From Macrothele yani (Eukaryota > Arthropoda > Arachnida > Araneae > Macrothelidae): a stretch of DNA of 64,000 bases. The stretch covers positions 61,465,594 to 61,529,593 of the forward strand of contig CM077024.1 of the NCBI GenBank assembly GCA_039090855.1. Direction: 5' to 3'. The translations under genes and the position numbers were made by a program. This document shows, piece by piece, positions 43,975 through 55,239 of the stretch. A model generated the notes under the pieces. That model saw only the letters and a program-made list of their open reading frames with translations, was not told the DNA's origin and searched no databases. Numbering within the stretch: position 1 is the first letter of the stretch; every line of letters begins with the position of its first letter.

Positions 43975-44365
43975 CACTTTTAACCTTGAATAAACAAAGA
44001 CATCGCTCTTTCCACGTTTTAGCAACACACAGCAACCGAAAAATTGTTATTCGGTCACCGCTGGTGAATTGAATTCCAGATCTCTGGATATCTAGTCGAG
44101 CGCGTTAGCCTTACACCCCGGTGGCCAACAATCCACGGCGCTATGTGTGTTTGTCTGCCAGCTTCTGAAATCATAAATCCGTAAGATGGGCTCAGCTACT
44201 GAGGTCTCCATCTGGTGGGCATTGGTGTAAGGCTAACGCGCTCAGCTAGATGTCAAGAGATCTGGGATTAAATTCCCCAGCGGTGGCCGAATAACAATTT
44301 TTCGGTTGCTGTGTGTTGCTAAACGAGGAAAGAGCGATGTCTTTGCTTATTCACTTACGCCACGT
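43975..44365. repeat. Long inverted repeat built from tRNA-like sequence
   Basis: Arms of about 140 bp (43980-44118 and 44216-44360) pair across a loop of about 100 bp. The shared core TTTAGCAACACACAGCAACC is followed by GAAAAATTGTTATTCGG. Each arm contains a tRNA-like segment, GTGTAAGGCTAACGCGCTC, next to a box-B-like stretch. Either two SINEs in opposite orientation or a foldback element. Confidence 0.8.
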
Positions 44366-44838
44366 ACTTGGAGGATTTTCACTTTTAACCTTCATTTTGA
44401 GTTTTTGTTTTCTTGTGTATATTTCATTACTTCTCGTTAAAGATTTTCCCACTGAATGGCACATTACGTCCTCGAGCAGCTTCAATTTTTTGTCGACACG
44501 GACGTTAGGTCAGGAAAAATAGATAGACAACCTTGAATGAAAAAGGTAGAGATAGCGAATCTAATGGAAATCTAACGATATATTTGGAATAAGGGAAGCG
44601 GTAAAAATTTATTGTAGTTTTATACCAATCGAGGAACAAGTGTTGTACCTACCTGACTGATATTTAAATGTTGATACTAGAGCTTGTTAGTTAGTGTCAG
44701 AAGTACGACTTGAGGATTATAGTAGGTGACCACAAATTCCATTGCGTAAAGAATCAACAGTTGATGCTGCAGAAGTTTTTGCAGATTTACCATCCTGACC
44801 GTTTTATTCTCGTAGTTATTTCTAGTGCGTGATATACG
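44366..44838. other. Non-coding, no feature recognised
   Basis: AT-rich spacer. A TTTTCCCACT phrase near 44446 is a weak match to the dispersed repeat at 41520-42480. No gene seen. Confidence 0.45.
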
Positions 44839-44868
44839 TACACTCAATGAACAAAACATTAGAAATGC

Positions 44869-46172
44869 CTACCAAATAGCGTGTTGGTCCTCCTCTAGTG
44901 CGAATAACAAACTGCCTTTCCACGCCGAGGCATCGACTCCAACAGGTCCCTGAGGGTTTCTGTAGGTAATGCCATCCATGCTTTTTGCAGCAATGTCCAC
45001 AACTCTGCCCGTCAGATCCGTGGATCTGATGTTACGCTCCATGACATCCCAGAAACCTTCCACAGGGTTTATATCCGGGGACCCTGTGGACCGCTGGATG
45101 GCTCCGAACTAAGATTAGTGTTCCTCGAGCCATGCCTTGGTGGTTGCCACCCGGTGGGGCAGCGCAATGTCCTGCTAGAACAAACCGTCGGCCACAGGAT
45201 GCGCGGAGGCCATGAAAGCTTGTAGATGATCAGCCAGCACATGCTGGTAGCGCGCAACGGATAAGGACCTTTCCAGACACACTAAGGTATCTATTGTATC
45301 TCATAAGAAGGCTTGCCAAACCATCGCAGATGAACCACAGCCTTCGACAGAGCCACACGGGACCATATCCTCATGCTGTTGACGCCACACTCTCATTCTC
45401 CTGTGAGCTCGGTACAGCTGAAACGGGATTCATCTGACCACACGACGCGGCGCCACTCTGCATAGATCCAGTTTTGATGCTCCCGGCACCAGGTAAAGAG
45501 TAATGTCTGATGACTAGCAGTTAACAGCAGCACACGGGTAGGGCGTCGGCTCCCGTAGCCCGTGGGTAAGCAGTCAACAGTGGTACATGTGTAGGGCGTC
45601 GGCTCCCGTAGTCCAAGGAATGCAAAACGCGCTGTTCCGTTCGCTCGTTGACGCTGATTAAGCCTCAGATATTTAACTTGCATGTGAACAGTGACACACG
45701 TGTAGGGCGTCGGCTCCCGTAGTCCAAGGAATGCAAAGCGCGCTGTACCGTTCGCTCGTTGATGTTGATTAGGCCTCAGATATTTAACTTGGATGTGAAC
45801 AGTGGCACACGTGTAGGGAGTCGGCTCCTGTAGTCCAAGGAATGCAAAGCGCTCTGTACTATTCGCTCGTTGACGCTTATTAGAACTGAGACATTTATCT
45901 TGCATGTGATTTGCGCCGCCGTTGCAGAACGGTCACTCTGTACGAGCCTAGATAGCCTACTTGTACTCCGGTAATCAGGGGCGTGTGGTCGGCACAACTT
46001 GCTCTCTGGGGACGCTGGTACGTCCGTCGATGTTATATTCGCGGTACACCCTTAATACGGTTGTGCTCGGCAACCGTAAGGTTCTTACCAATTGGGCGAT
46101 GGAATGACCCATCTGTCTTGCTCCGACAATACATCAACGATCAAAGTCGCTCCGATCACCACGTTTACCCAT
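44869..46172 (-). pseudogene. Tc1-like transposase with a triplicated segment, broken
   Basis: The minus-strand start at 46172 (MGKRGDRSDFDR) is followed by the HTH region QMGHSIAQLVRTLRLPSTTV. The linker YRSRLPTRVPLF is near 45790. The segment ending in this linker is then repeated twice more, out of frame with the original. The first catalytic motif WSDESRFS is near 45410-45435. Downstream blocks up to the C-terminal FALEEDQHAIW are scattered over three frames, and the second and third catalytic motifs are not readable with confidence. Inactive. Confidence 0.82.
45575..45905 (-). repeat. Three tandem ~111-bp units inside the Tc1 transposase
   Basis: Each unit on the plus strand runs from GTGTAGGGCGTCGGCTCCCG through AAGGAATGCAAA and TTCGCTCGTTGA to ATATTTAACTTGCATGTGA. 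Units begin at about 45588, 45700 and 45811 and differ by several substitutions, so the amplification is not very recent. Confidence 0.9.
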
Positions 46173-46319
46173 ATTCGTCGATTGCGATACACGGTTGAGA
46201 AGCTCTGATGTCCACCTATTCATTAACCTGCGTTCGGTTTGGGTCTGTTCTACTCTGCGAGGGGAATGTAAATGTCTACCGCCCATCACCCCTGTCTCTA
46301 GTGTTTTGTCAACTCAGTG

Positions 46320-47985
46320 TAAATTTAAACGAATTAATTAAAGGTATTAGTTTTATTCATTCATCAGCATATTTAGTTAATACAGTAATTAACTTCAACC
46401 AAAACCCACGTTCAACTAGCAAAAAACATTACACCTAGGAACTTCCGTTTAGACGTTTGGTTAAAGACACGCTAAAGCAAAAATAAACCACCTGAATCTG
46501 TTTACAATCTAATGAGTACAGATCAGCAAAATCAAGAATTAACTTCAATTAACTAAATACTTGTAATAAGATAATGAGCGACACTCGTATGACTCATTTC
46601 TTTTAGGTTCAGAAAAAGCTCGTGTGAGCCATGATCAGTTTTTCACTGCTATTTCTACTTATTCTCATTTATTAAAACATCTTATTTTAAAGAAACGTAA
46701 TTGTAGTGACAAACACTAAAATACTCCTTTTTATCGAAAACTTGGATGAGCACAAAACATACAAAGGGCAAGATAAATTTGAATTATTTAATATTCACTT
46801 TTTATTCTGTTCAAATATTGGTCTTCATTTATATGTTTTGCGAAAAGTCCATATATTTTCAGCAATGTTTTCAGAACTGCCATCCATTTATTTTAGAAGA
46901 AAAAAAAACAGAGAAAAATGTTTGTATTCTCTCTCTGACATAAACTTTCCGCAGAACAAACCAATATTTCAGCCTGAAGCTATTTCTGTTATAGGAATAT
47001 CACTATTTGGAATGTATAGGGGGAATTCTCGAACATTTTAACAGATTTATGACCGGAAGTCATTTCGTTTTGATAAAACGCCAAGACTCTGTTTTTGTGG
47101 TCACCGTTAAGGCTCTATGCCGGTGTATAAAAAGGATAACAAATGCTTTGGGGGACATTCAAAGAATTCATTTCTGAGAAAAACCGTCGTCGCATTTATG
47201 CTTGAAAGCATAAAAGGTGATCCTCTGAAAAAATCACCTGCTTCGACCAGGAAAAACCTTTGCATGTCAGCATAATCAGATGAAAAATCTGCAAAGGTTC
47301 ATCTGATTGTGCTGTCGCTAAATAATAGTTGTTAGTAGAAAGAAAAGGACGATGATTTCACTAGAACACATTGCACAGTTCAATATCATATGTAATCTTT
47401 TAACCCGCTTCTTTCTTAAAGAATCGATGACAGACTGAATTCCGTTTGTATAAGTTTACAAACGCTATATCAGATGTGATGGTCCAAGTCAGAACACTTT
47501 CCTCAAAGTAAAGTTCAATTACTCAACTGTCTTTTTCTTTCATCCTTAATGTTTTGCTGGATGAATCTTGAAAATGTCCTTTATCATCCTAATACTTATC
47601 ATCCTAATACTTACCGCCCTGATCGCGAATTGGTGTCCACCGAGCTTCGTTGCACAGAAAGCACGGAAAAGATCTACATGCAGGAGTCAATGCTGCATCA
47701 CAGAACTCCCAAGTTGATGTAAAAGATATCATCTCGCTCAAAGCATAGACCCACAGAGTGAAAAATTAACAGCACACACAGCAAGAGATTACAAACTTAC
47801 AAATCAGCCAGCAGGACCAGAACGTCTCTCATCTTGATAAAAGATTTTACTCTCTTATGAGTATTTCTTTATATACTAGCCTAAGTTCCACCTCATACGC
47901 TTCATACTCTAAACTGCCATTACCATACGGACAACTGTATGTCTATAAATACTACCTATTCACAGGAAATTTAATATTGTATCAT
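46320..47985. other. Non-coding AT-rich stretch with small hairpins
   Basis: No gene is supported. A 111-codon plus-strand frame at 46706-47041 has no recognisable pattern. Around 47195-47315 there are several complementary segments, including an interleaved pair listed under findings. Confidence 0.5.
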
Positions 47986-47989
47986 TAAA

Positions 47990-48900
47990 CTTTTGGCCCT
48001 TATGACGGCCTCTAGTCTTCGTTGAGTACTTTTCTTCAGTTTAGAAAATGCCTGAATATGTGTTTTGACATTCGGCCTTCAAAGCAGAGACCTGTGCATC
48101 TTTGTTTCTTAAGCGATTTCTTCTTCCATGTACCCGACGTTCCAACTCGTTCCACAGATTCTCTATAGGTTTCAGGTGGTCAGGACTGGGCAACTTCTAA
48201 CTTTGCCCAGTCCTATTTCAATACGCCTATACCCTCAAATTAATCTGTAACAACGCGAGACCTGTGTAACAAAATTGCACGAATCCCTGCTTTGAAGCGT
48301 TACAGAAAGCACTGCCACAAATTAACAGCTTCCCAGGGCGTCTAGGTACAGCTCAGTTTTCATGATTTTATCCAAAACGACAAATGTGCCCAAGCGGAAC
48401 CACGAAAAACACAAATCCTATCACGATGCCTTCACCAAACTTCATTGCCGGGACGATAAAGCACGGATATTACTTTCTCCCGGGATCCGCCATACCCAGT
48501 ATCGACCCATCAAACTGGTAGACTGTGCACTTTAACTCCTCAATCTGTGTAGACTCTGTACCGTGACTCACCAAAGCACAGTTTTCCATTGGTCTACAGT
48601 CCAAGGTCGACATCCCTAACTCCAATGAATAGCGGATGGCAGCTCGTTTGCTGCAACACATGTCGTGCAGCGTCCAGCCCATTGTGGTTCTGCTGACATC
48701 AGTTTCAGAAGTCTCACCTAGGGTTTTCGCGAATTGAGACAATGTCGATTTGCATTCTGAGCGGACAGTCCTTTTCAGAGCTTTCCTGTCAAGTTCTGTT
48801 TAGTTTGATGGTTTACCGGATCGTTTCTTGGAAGATTCGGCCCCAGTTTGCTTCAAATAGCATGCTACATCGCTAACCATCGACCTAAATATTTTTATTG
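47990..48900 (-). pseudogene. Tc1-like transposase, degraded
   Basis: The readable minus-strand piece (48470-48742) begins LSQFAKTLGETSETDVSRTT, an HTH-linker type block. It continues to STQIEELKCTVYQFDGS, where an ESTFQLF-like first catalytic region is expected. Downstream in shifted frames are CFIVPAMKFGEG and, near 48010-48060, QRRLEAVIRAK, the C-terminal block. Related to the element at 55240-56600: both have the phrase CTTTTGGCCCTTATG or CCTTTGGCCCTTATG just beyond the C-terminus. Inactive. Confidence 0.72.
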
Positions 48901-49294
48901 CCATTTAAATGTCCCGTGCAGAGTGAGTGCTCGTGTGGCATCATAATATGTATCCCCACTCGAAATCAGTTTACTTTATCGTCGAGGCTTCTTACATTCA
49001 CACTCGTTCTGTTGTCTTATCATTTCCTGGCGAGCATATTTATAGTTGGCTCTGCGATGTGGTTCTTACCAAGAACCGAGTCCATTATCAACGGAGAAGT
49101 TACTGAACACTAATTGAAGAGCAGTGTATATATACATTGGTGGATAATAATTTAAGTTACAAGCATAAATGTTGTTGTAGCAGCATAATAACTGTCTGGA
49201 ATTTAATGCAATTTGATAGAAAGGTACCTCAAACCATGATAAAGTTGTGATTGCATTGCTACAAAAAAGTGTGACGCATTTAAGGGACAACATA
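48901..49294. other. Non-coding spacer
   Basis: Probably contains the 5' end of the preceding minus-strand Tc1. A phrase GAAGAGCAGTGTATATATAC near 49115 resembles GAAGGGCAGTGTACTTTGTA near 56747, at the matching end of the related element. No independent feature. Confidence 0.45.
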
Positions 49295-50325
49295 AACGAT
49301 ACGACGCTTGCCGTATCGTACCTCCCACGCTCCAAACCCGTCATCTTCCAAGATGTATTGGAAAACATGCAGGCAAAAACCCGAAGTTGCCTGTAAGATT
49401 CAAAGAAGTGGATACCATCAGTGGGAATTTAGAAGGACAGACCCAAACTGAGGCAGCCACAGCACATAATGTCTCTCGAATGGTCACCTGCAGGTTATGG
49501 TGACAATATGAGAAATCCGGGACTGTTTCTCGATGACAGTCTCCCGGCCGGCCAAGGGTCACAGCATCCCACGACGGACGATATTTGAGAAGGCTTAGGC
49601 AGATGATAGTCTTTCGTGCTTGCCGGTGTTCATGCACGATGCTGTGGAAGAAAATTGTGTCCAGACGATTTCGTGAGAGTTGTTGGTATGCTAGGAGACC
49701 GATAGTTTGTCTCCCCTCACTCGCTCTCAAAAAATAGCTTTAAGAATTTAATGAAGAACCATTACACCTGGACCCCAGTGAGCGCATACTCTCTTCGGAG
49801 ATGAGTCCTTTTACAGTCTCACTACTTATTCCAGTCATGCGTTCACCTGGAAAGAACGTGGAAGGTGCAGCCATCCCCACAAACACCGGGAACACGACTG
49901 CTGTGTAGGACTTCAAAGGTGAAAAATCATAATTCTGGATTGTCGTACTCCACTCCTTGTGTTGGAGGGTTTCGCAGTCTACGCTTAGATCACAGATAAC
50001 TATATAGTAGTTTTCAGGGGTGCTGTAAGCCCCGAGCTTACTTTTATGGGCGATAATTTTCGTCCTCATGCAGATCGGCGTGTCGACAATTACCACGAGA
50101 AGGAAGATATCCACAGGATGGAGAGGCCAACCTTGTCTCCGGACCTTAATTCCATTGAGCTCGTCTGGGACAGTCTAGAAAGACGCGTTGCTACCCCTCA
50201 GCTCCTTCTCAGAAGGAACAATAGCATTTACTTCGATTCGACCTCATCTGTTATTTTGTGACCAGCAGACGTGGTCATTTTGCAACATTATTGGAGGTCA
50301 TGGGCGATCGTACTCTTCACTGATC
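49295..50325 (+). pseudogene. Tc1-like transposase, degraded
   Basis: Plus strand: KLPVRFKEVDTISGNLEGQT and QTEAATAHNVSRMVTCRLW (HTH, about 49385-49500), then SPGRPRVTASHDGRYLRRL (about 49540-49600). Near 50045-50190 the second-Asp block MGDNFRPHADRRVDNYHE and LSPDLNSIELVWDSLERRV are in one frame with the catalytic Asp and Glu still present. The first catalytic region is not clear between frameshifts. The C-terminal end fades near 50325. Confidence 0.8.
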
Positions 50326-50379
50326 AGTAGAACAATGCATCCCTACTATCACTGCTTACTGTAGAGCACAAATCTTGCC

Positions 50380-50770
50380 AATATTTAAATGAAGGGACCC
50401 ACTTAAATCCGTCTGTAGAATGAAACCTTCAATTGTCGTTGGCCTAGATATAAGAATGATCTCTTTGGATGACTATTCATTCCCAATATCTCATACATGT
50501 TTGTATGACTCTGTAAGATCAATATCCATAGGAAAACCGGAACAGGCCAGTCACAGGCCAATGGGACAAGAGACTTGAATAAATGAATATCCACTCAAGA
50601 GTATTTTCAAGAATCATGCATTTTGAATGTGTCATACAGTTTATTTGACTCATTAAGGTGGAGAGTCTTAGGAAGGCTGGAAGTATGCCGGTAGAATGGC
50701 CATGTGGCAAGAGACTTGAATATCTTACCTAGAATTCCATGATTGTAATAGCAATCTAACAAAACTGGTG
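50380..50770. repeat. Short imperfect direct repeats, unclassified
   Basis: The phrase GGACAAGAGACTTGAATA or GGCAAGAGACTTGAATA occurs at about 50563 and 50706 with related upstream GGCCA-rich sequence. No coding signal. Could be UTR of the following Tc1 or an old repeat. Confidence 0.4.
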
Positions 50771-50859
50771 ACGTATCATGAAGGCTTGCTTAGGGATTAC
50801 CATATCTTGGGATGACTATTGTCATGGTTTAACAGTGAAACATCACGGGACGTGTACAT

Positions 50860-51640
50860 CCAGGCAATGTTTTTACAAAGGTATCCGCAGTCACAGGGAT
50901 AACTATGTCAAGGCTAATCAATATCGACGGCTTAATGATAGTAGCCTTTATGGCAGTAGTCCCACGGTTTGTGCCCATCTCACGTGATCTCGCAGGAGAG
51001 CTCATTTGAACTGGTTCAGGCAAGATTGTTCCTTTCTACTGATGAGTCGAGATTCACTATACAAACTCATTTATCGAAGTCATTTCATCTGGAGGGAAGC
51101 AATCCAACATCACAGAACGAGACACGTTTGATGGCAGTGGCTTGCTAGTCTGGGTTGGAATAAAGCTGAACGGCCGTACACCAGTCCACGCATTCAAAAG
51201 CAGTAATACCGTTGGTCATCGCTGCAAGAACCGAACTCTCAGCCTTTGTGTCAGGCTTCGTTCGGGTGCCTGCGGTCTTCAATTCCTTTTTATGGAAGAT
51301 AACACTCTTCCACATAGGGCATAGCTTGTCTATGATTTTCTTGGGAGCGAAGATATTGGAAATACAAATTGACCAGTTAGGTCTCTTGAGTCTAATCCTA
51401 AAGAGCGTGCGTGTGGAACCATTTCCATGCAGCTCGACAGTCCCACATAGATCCCACCATCAGCTACAGAGCGCATTCATTGAGGAATGGAACTGATTGT
51501 CTCCAGAACTCCTCATCAACCTAGTCATTAATATTGCTCGTCATTGTGCGAGTTGTTTTTGTCCGTCGGAGGAGATCATATTCCCTATGAACCATCTTTT
51601 TGGATGAAATCTGACATCCCATTCTGGAGTTCCATGTGCT
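50860..51640 (+). pseudogene. Tc1-like transposase, degraded
   Basis: Plus strand in two or three frames: the first-Asp block STDESRFTIQ near 51035-51065; LLVWVGIKLNGRTPVHAF near 51140-51200; SGACGLQFLFMEDNTLPHRA near 51265-51324, with the second Asp; then the C-terminal LQSAFIEEWN and GGDHIPYEP. The third catalytic region (about 51340-51420) has lost its SPDLNPIEH signature. N-terminal HTH not readable. Inactive. Confidence 0.78.
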
Positions 51641-51929
51641 TGTGGTCATGCATAATAAAAGTATGTGAATATTCATATGTTTCAATTGTTTATGGATCTT
51701 GTGATTATTTGTACTTACAACGGCTGCTCCATAAAAACTGAGAGTAAAATCACACAAAGTGAAGAAATATAGGTACAGTAAAATATGTGTTATTCTTTCT
51801 CAAAATACCTTCCCTCTGATGATATGCAACGGTCCCATCGTTCAGTTCACTTTTCAAAACATGTGGCGAAGGCATTTTGTGGAAGCTGCTTTAGCGACCC
51901 CTGTACAGCTTGAATAATGTCAGCATCTA

Positions 51930-53154
51930 CACTGAAGTGCCAGAAAAACTGGTACACCAGTCTAATACTTGGTAGGTCCCCCACGGCAGGGCAGGACTGC
52001 AGAATATGACGGGGCATGGACTCCACTAGCTTCTGGAAATACGCTGTAGGCAATGCACACCATACTTCCTGCAGAGCGTTCCACAATTCGGGTGTATTCC
52101 GAGGTCTCGGATTCCTGTGTTCGATAGCGCGTGGCATGGCATCCCAAATGTGTTCTGTCACGTTCAGAACTGGGGACTTGGGAGGGAATGACAACACCCC
52201 AAACTCAGGTGAATGCTCCTCTAACCATAATGTGGCGTCCCGACACATGTATGGAGGTGCATTGTCTGTTGAAACAGGCCCAACCCGTCAGCATGAATGC
52301 AGGACATGAACGGATGTACCTCGTCAGAAAGGATGCGCACATAGCGTTGGCTGGTCACAGACGTTTGTAGACGTACTACGGGCCTCAGTGAAGTACAGCT
52401 AAACACACCCCATACCATTACGCACCCCCCACACACCACCAGCTGGTACAGTTCCTTGTTGACAGGCGGGATCCATGACTTCATTGGGTTTGCGCCACAA
52501 ACGAATCCTTCCATCTTCCCGATACAGTTGGAAACGCGACTCGTCAGACCAGGATACTTGTTTCCAGTCATGAAGTGTCCAGTGGCGGTGTTGCCGTGCC
52601 CAAGCGAGGCGCATAGCTCTGTGTCGTGCACCCATCAAGGGTACTCGAGTTGGGCGTCGGCTTTCAAAGCCCATATCGTGCACAGTACGTTGCAATGTCC
52701 GGACGCTGATGCTTGTTGAGGCTCCAGCATTGAATTCCGATGATATCTGCGAGAGTGCTGCACGCCTGTCGCGTGAAACGATTCTTGACAGCTGACGATG
52801 GTCACTTTCACCCAATGTCTTTTTACGACCAGACTGGTATCGTAGGTGGGAAGTTTTGACGGAATTTTTGTAGTCACGGTACGCCCTTGCAATGGTCGTC
52901 CGAGAAAATCCGAACTTCGTTTCTACCTCCGAAATACTATGGCCCATCTCACGAGCGCCAATTATGACACCGCGTTGACAATCGCTTAAATCGTTATTAC
53001 TTGTCATTCTCATGCCGAAAACAGCTCTGACAACTGGCAAGGATGTATATCGCTTTATATACGCACTGGCGGACCAAACCGAGTACGTGCTTAGGTGGTG
53101 TTGCTATGTATTTTGCATAAGCTCATGTGTACCAGCTTTTCTGGCACTTCAGTG
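51930..53154 (-). mobile_element. Complete Tc1-like element inserted in a mariner
   Basis: TIRs CACTGAAGTGCCAGAAAAAC at left and near-complement …TTTTCTGGCACTTCAGTG at right. TA at 51928-51929 and 53155-53156. Length 1225 bp. Mariner coding sequence flanks it on both sides, so the Tc1 is the younger of the two. Confidence 0.94.
51962..53010 (-). pseudogene. Tc1-like transposase with frameshifts, otherwise well preserved
   Basis: Starts MRMTSNNDLSDCQRG. HTH region REMGHSISEVETKFGFSRTT, linker GFESRRPTRVPLMG, and first catalytic motif SWSDESRFQLYRED near 52520-52560 are intact in a frame open from 53010 to about 52440. A frameshift follows, then CGGCVMVWGVFSC…HADGLGLFQQ. A second shift falls inside the DNA for the second-Asp motif. 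The remainder reads SPVLNVTEHIWDAM (Glu kept, Asp of SPDL lost) and QEVWCALPTAYFQKLVESMP. A third shift near the end leads to GGPTKY-stop. Inactive as it stands. Confidence 0.9.
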
Positions 53155-54083
53155 TATGTTGAATGTTGAGCCACAGAACAAATCCTTCATTTTCGGAAAC
53201 AAACAGAAATCGCTCGGGGCGAGGTCAGGACTGTAGGCAGGCTGAGGTATGATTTCAATGCTGTATTTCGTAAGACACTGTTGAACTCAAGCAGCCACAT
53301 ATGGGCGGGCGTTATCATGGTGTACGGTCCAGTTGCCTACCAGTTCCTGTCGCTTAATCGATATGTGTCGTCGCAGACGCTTCAAGAGTGAAATGTAATA
53401 CTCAGCATTGGCAGCAATTTGTGGAAGAACGGCAAGCTGGTTGACTACTCCTTTATGATCAAAGGGAATCATCATGATCATCTTCCCGACTGATTTGGTT
53501 TGGCGGACTTTTTTCGGAGGAGGTGAGCCTGTGTGGCTCCAGAGTCTCGTTGCGCGCTTCTTGATGGTTCGAAATAGTGGACCCATGTTTCATCGGCAGT
53601 TATTACTGTGTTTTGAAAGTTTGGATCCTTTGCAATAATTTGTTTCCACTCATGACACACCTGAGCTCTGGCCAACAGTTGTTCTTTCGTCAGGTGATGA
53701 CGTACCCAATCTGGAACAGACACGATGCAGCAGTAATTTGTCGCGTAGAATGTGGAATGCAGACGTTTTTATAATAGTTGACGGGCACCGCTATGTCTTC
53801 AGACGTCATTCGTCAATCTTTTTACACGATTTCCCAAACAGTGTTAACAGTACGCTCCGTAACGATACTTTCAGGTCGACCAGGCCTAGAAGCGAATCCT
53901 GCCGACAAACGCCTTTCTTTTTAAATCATGGTGCCATCTAAAAATAGTTGACTCACCCAAACATTTATCTTTGTAAGCTTTTTCCATTAAAGGAACTGTT
54001 TCTGGAGCCGTTTTACCCAAACGATAGCAAACTTTTATAGCACAACGCATTTCACTTCGTAAGTCTGAATCACTCACCTCCAT

Positions 54084-55239
54084 AGCTGTATGGCGAAATG
54101 CAAACGTACCTTAAATAACTGCGCAATAACAAAACCAGAATCATCTGCCACGGCTAATAACTGTTGCCATAGATACTTCCTTAATTCAGTTAGTCGCCTC
54201 CTTAAAATAATTAAAAGTTGTAATGAATTGTGTAATAAATCAGCCGTATCACATCCATCATTCTGTCCATCTGTGGTACTTTAACAATGTGGTACATGAG
54301 CATGTATAGGAAGTACACAGCAGGAAAAATGTATAACTCAAGTAACAACTTAATTTAACACACTGAATCACCACATGTTAATTAGCATATGAAATTTTAG
54401 GAATTTTTTTTTGAGTACTCCTAATGCAGGGGAATCTAATTAACTTTAGATAAGCAAGAAATATTCAGTTGGTTCATTGCCCCCAAAAACCCTGGATAAT
54501 CTTGTAAGTTATCATATATATTATTTTTACGTTTTATTGGAGTTTTTCACTTTGTGCATTCCACTGTCTATGTTTCGGCCATTTTCCCCGTTCCCTATTG
54601 TGTTTTTGTCTGTTTTCATGTGTACGTTTTTTATCGTTACGTTTTGAAATTATTTTCTTCTCTTTCTGTGTTTTAAACTGTGGGGTTTGGCCCCCTTAGG
54701 TCAATTGAGACTCCTGTGCTAATAAATTCGGGCCAAATATTTCATTGTCTCGCCAATGATTTTCCAAGGCTGTTTACAGCAGATATTCCTTAATTCATTT
54801 CTTAGATTCCACTGCAGTAAAAGTATATGAACCACGAATATTTAAATTACCATTCAAATACAGCATTGCCATTTATTTCTCGATGAATGAAACGGAAACA
54901 TCTGTCATTTTGTCTGTACGACTGTATGCATGGGTCTATTATTGACGTACATGGACGTTTTACATTAAAAGCATCTGTGTGTAACATTTAAAGCAATACA
55001 GGCATACATGCTCTTGAATGAGATACCATGTGATTCCGCAACGTTATTTACATTAAGAGAGCATTTTGTACTAAAATTTGAGAAGTTGGGGATATAAAGT
55101 TATCTAAATTCACCGTCTCTTATCAATCTCCAAAAAATCGCATCATATACTATATGTACCCTATCATAAATACCCGCATCATATACATATACTATATGTA
55201 CCCTATCATAAATACCCGGACACCTACATGTCCGCAAAT
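54084..55239. other. Non-coding AT-rich, with a ~48-bp duplication
   Basis: No gene recognised. At 55146-55217 the phrase ACTATATGTACCCTATCATA with following AATACCCG occurs twice in tandem. A pyrimidine-rich stretch with CTAATAAATTC near 54718 could be a 3' end of a retroelement, but nothing upstream supports it. Confidence 0.45.

Larger units (their letters stand above)
44841..46319 (-). mobile_element. Complete Tc1-like element with an internal triplication
   Basis: TIRs CACTCAATGAACAAAACATT (left) and the near-complement …GTTTTGTCAACTCAGTG (right), flanked by TA at 44839-44840 and 46320-46321. Length is 1479 bp, longer than its relatives here, mostly because of a triplicated ~111-bp coding segment. 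Confidence 0.9.
51790..54083 (-). pseudogene. Mariner transposase (DD34D) split by a Tc1 insertion
   Basis: Start at 54083: MEVSDSDLRSEMRCAIKVCY, then LMEKAYKDKCLGESTIFRWH (HTH). After frameshifts: SVPDWVRHHLTKEQLLARA, TADETWVHYFEP (first Asp), TGSPPPKKVRQTKSVGKMI, VHHDNARPYVAA (second Asp), and PAYSPDLAPSDFCLFPKMKD (third Asp, 34 residues after the second). Coding is then interrupted by the Tc1 at 51930-53154 and resumes with IIQAVQGSLKQLPQNAFATC to the stop at 51790. All three catalytic Asp are still there, but at least two frameshifts, stops and the insertion kill it. Confidence 0.88.

Noticed and set aside
46706..47041. 111-codon plus-strand frame as a host gene
   Set aside because: AT-rich composition, no recognisable motif, no neighbouring exon signal. 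Insufficient support.
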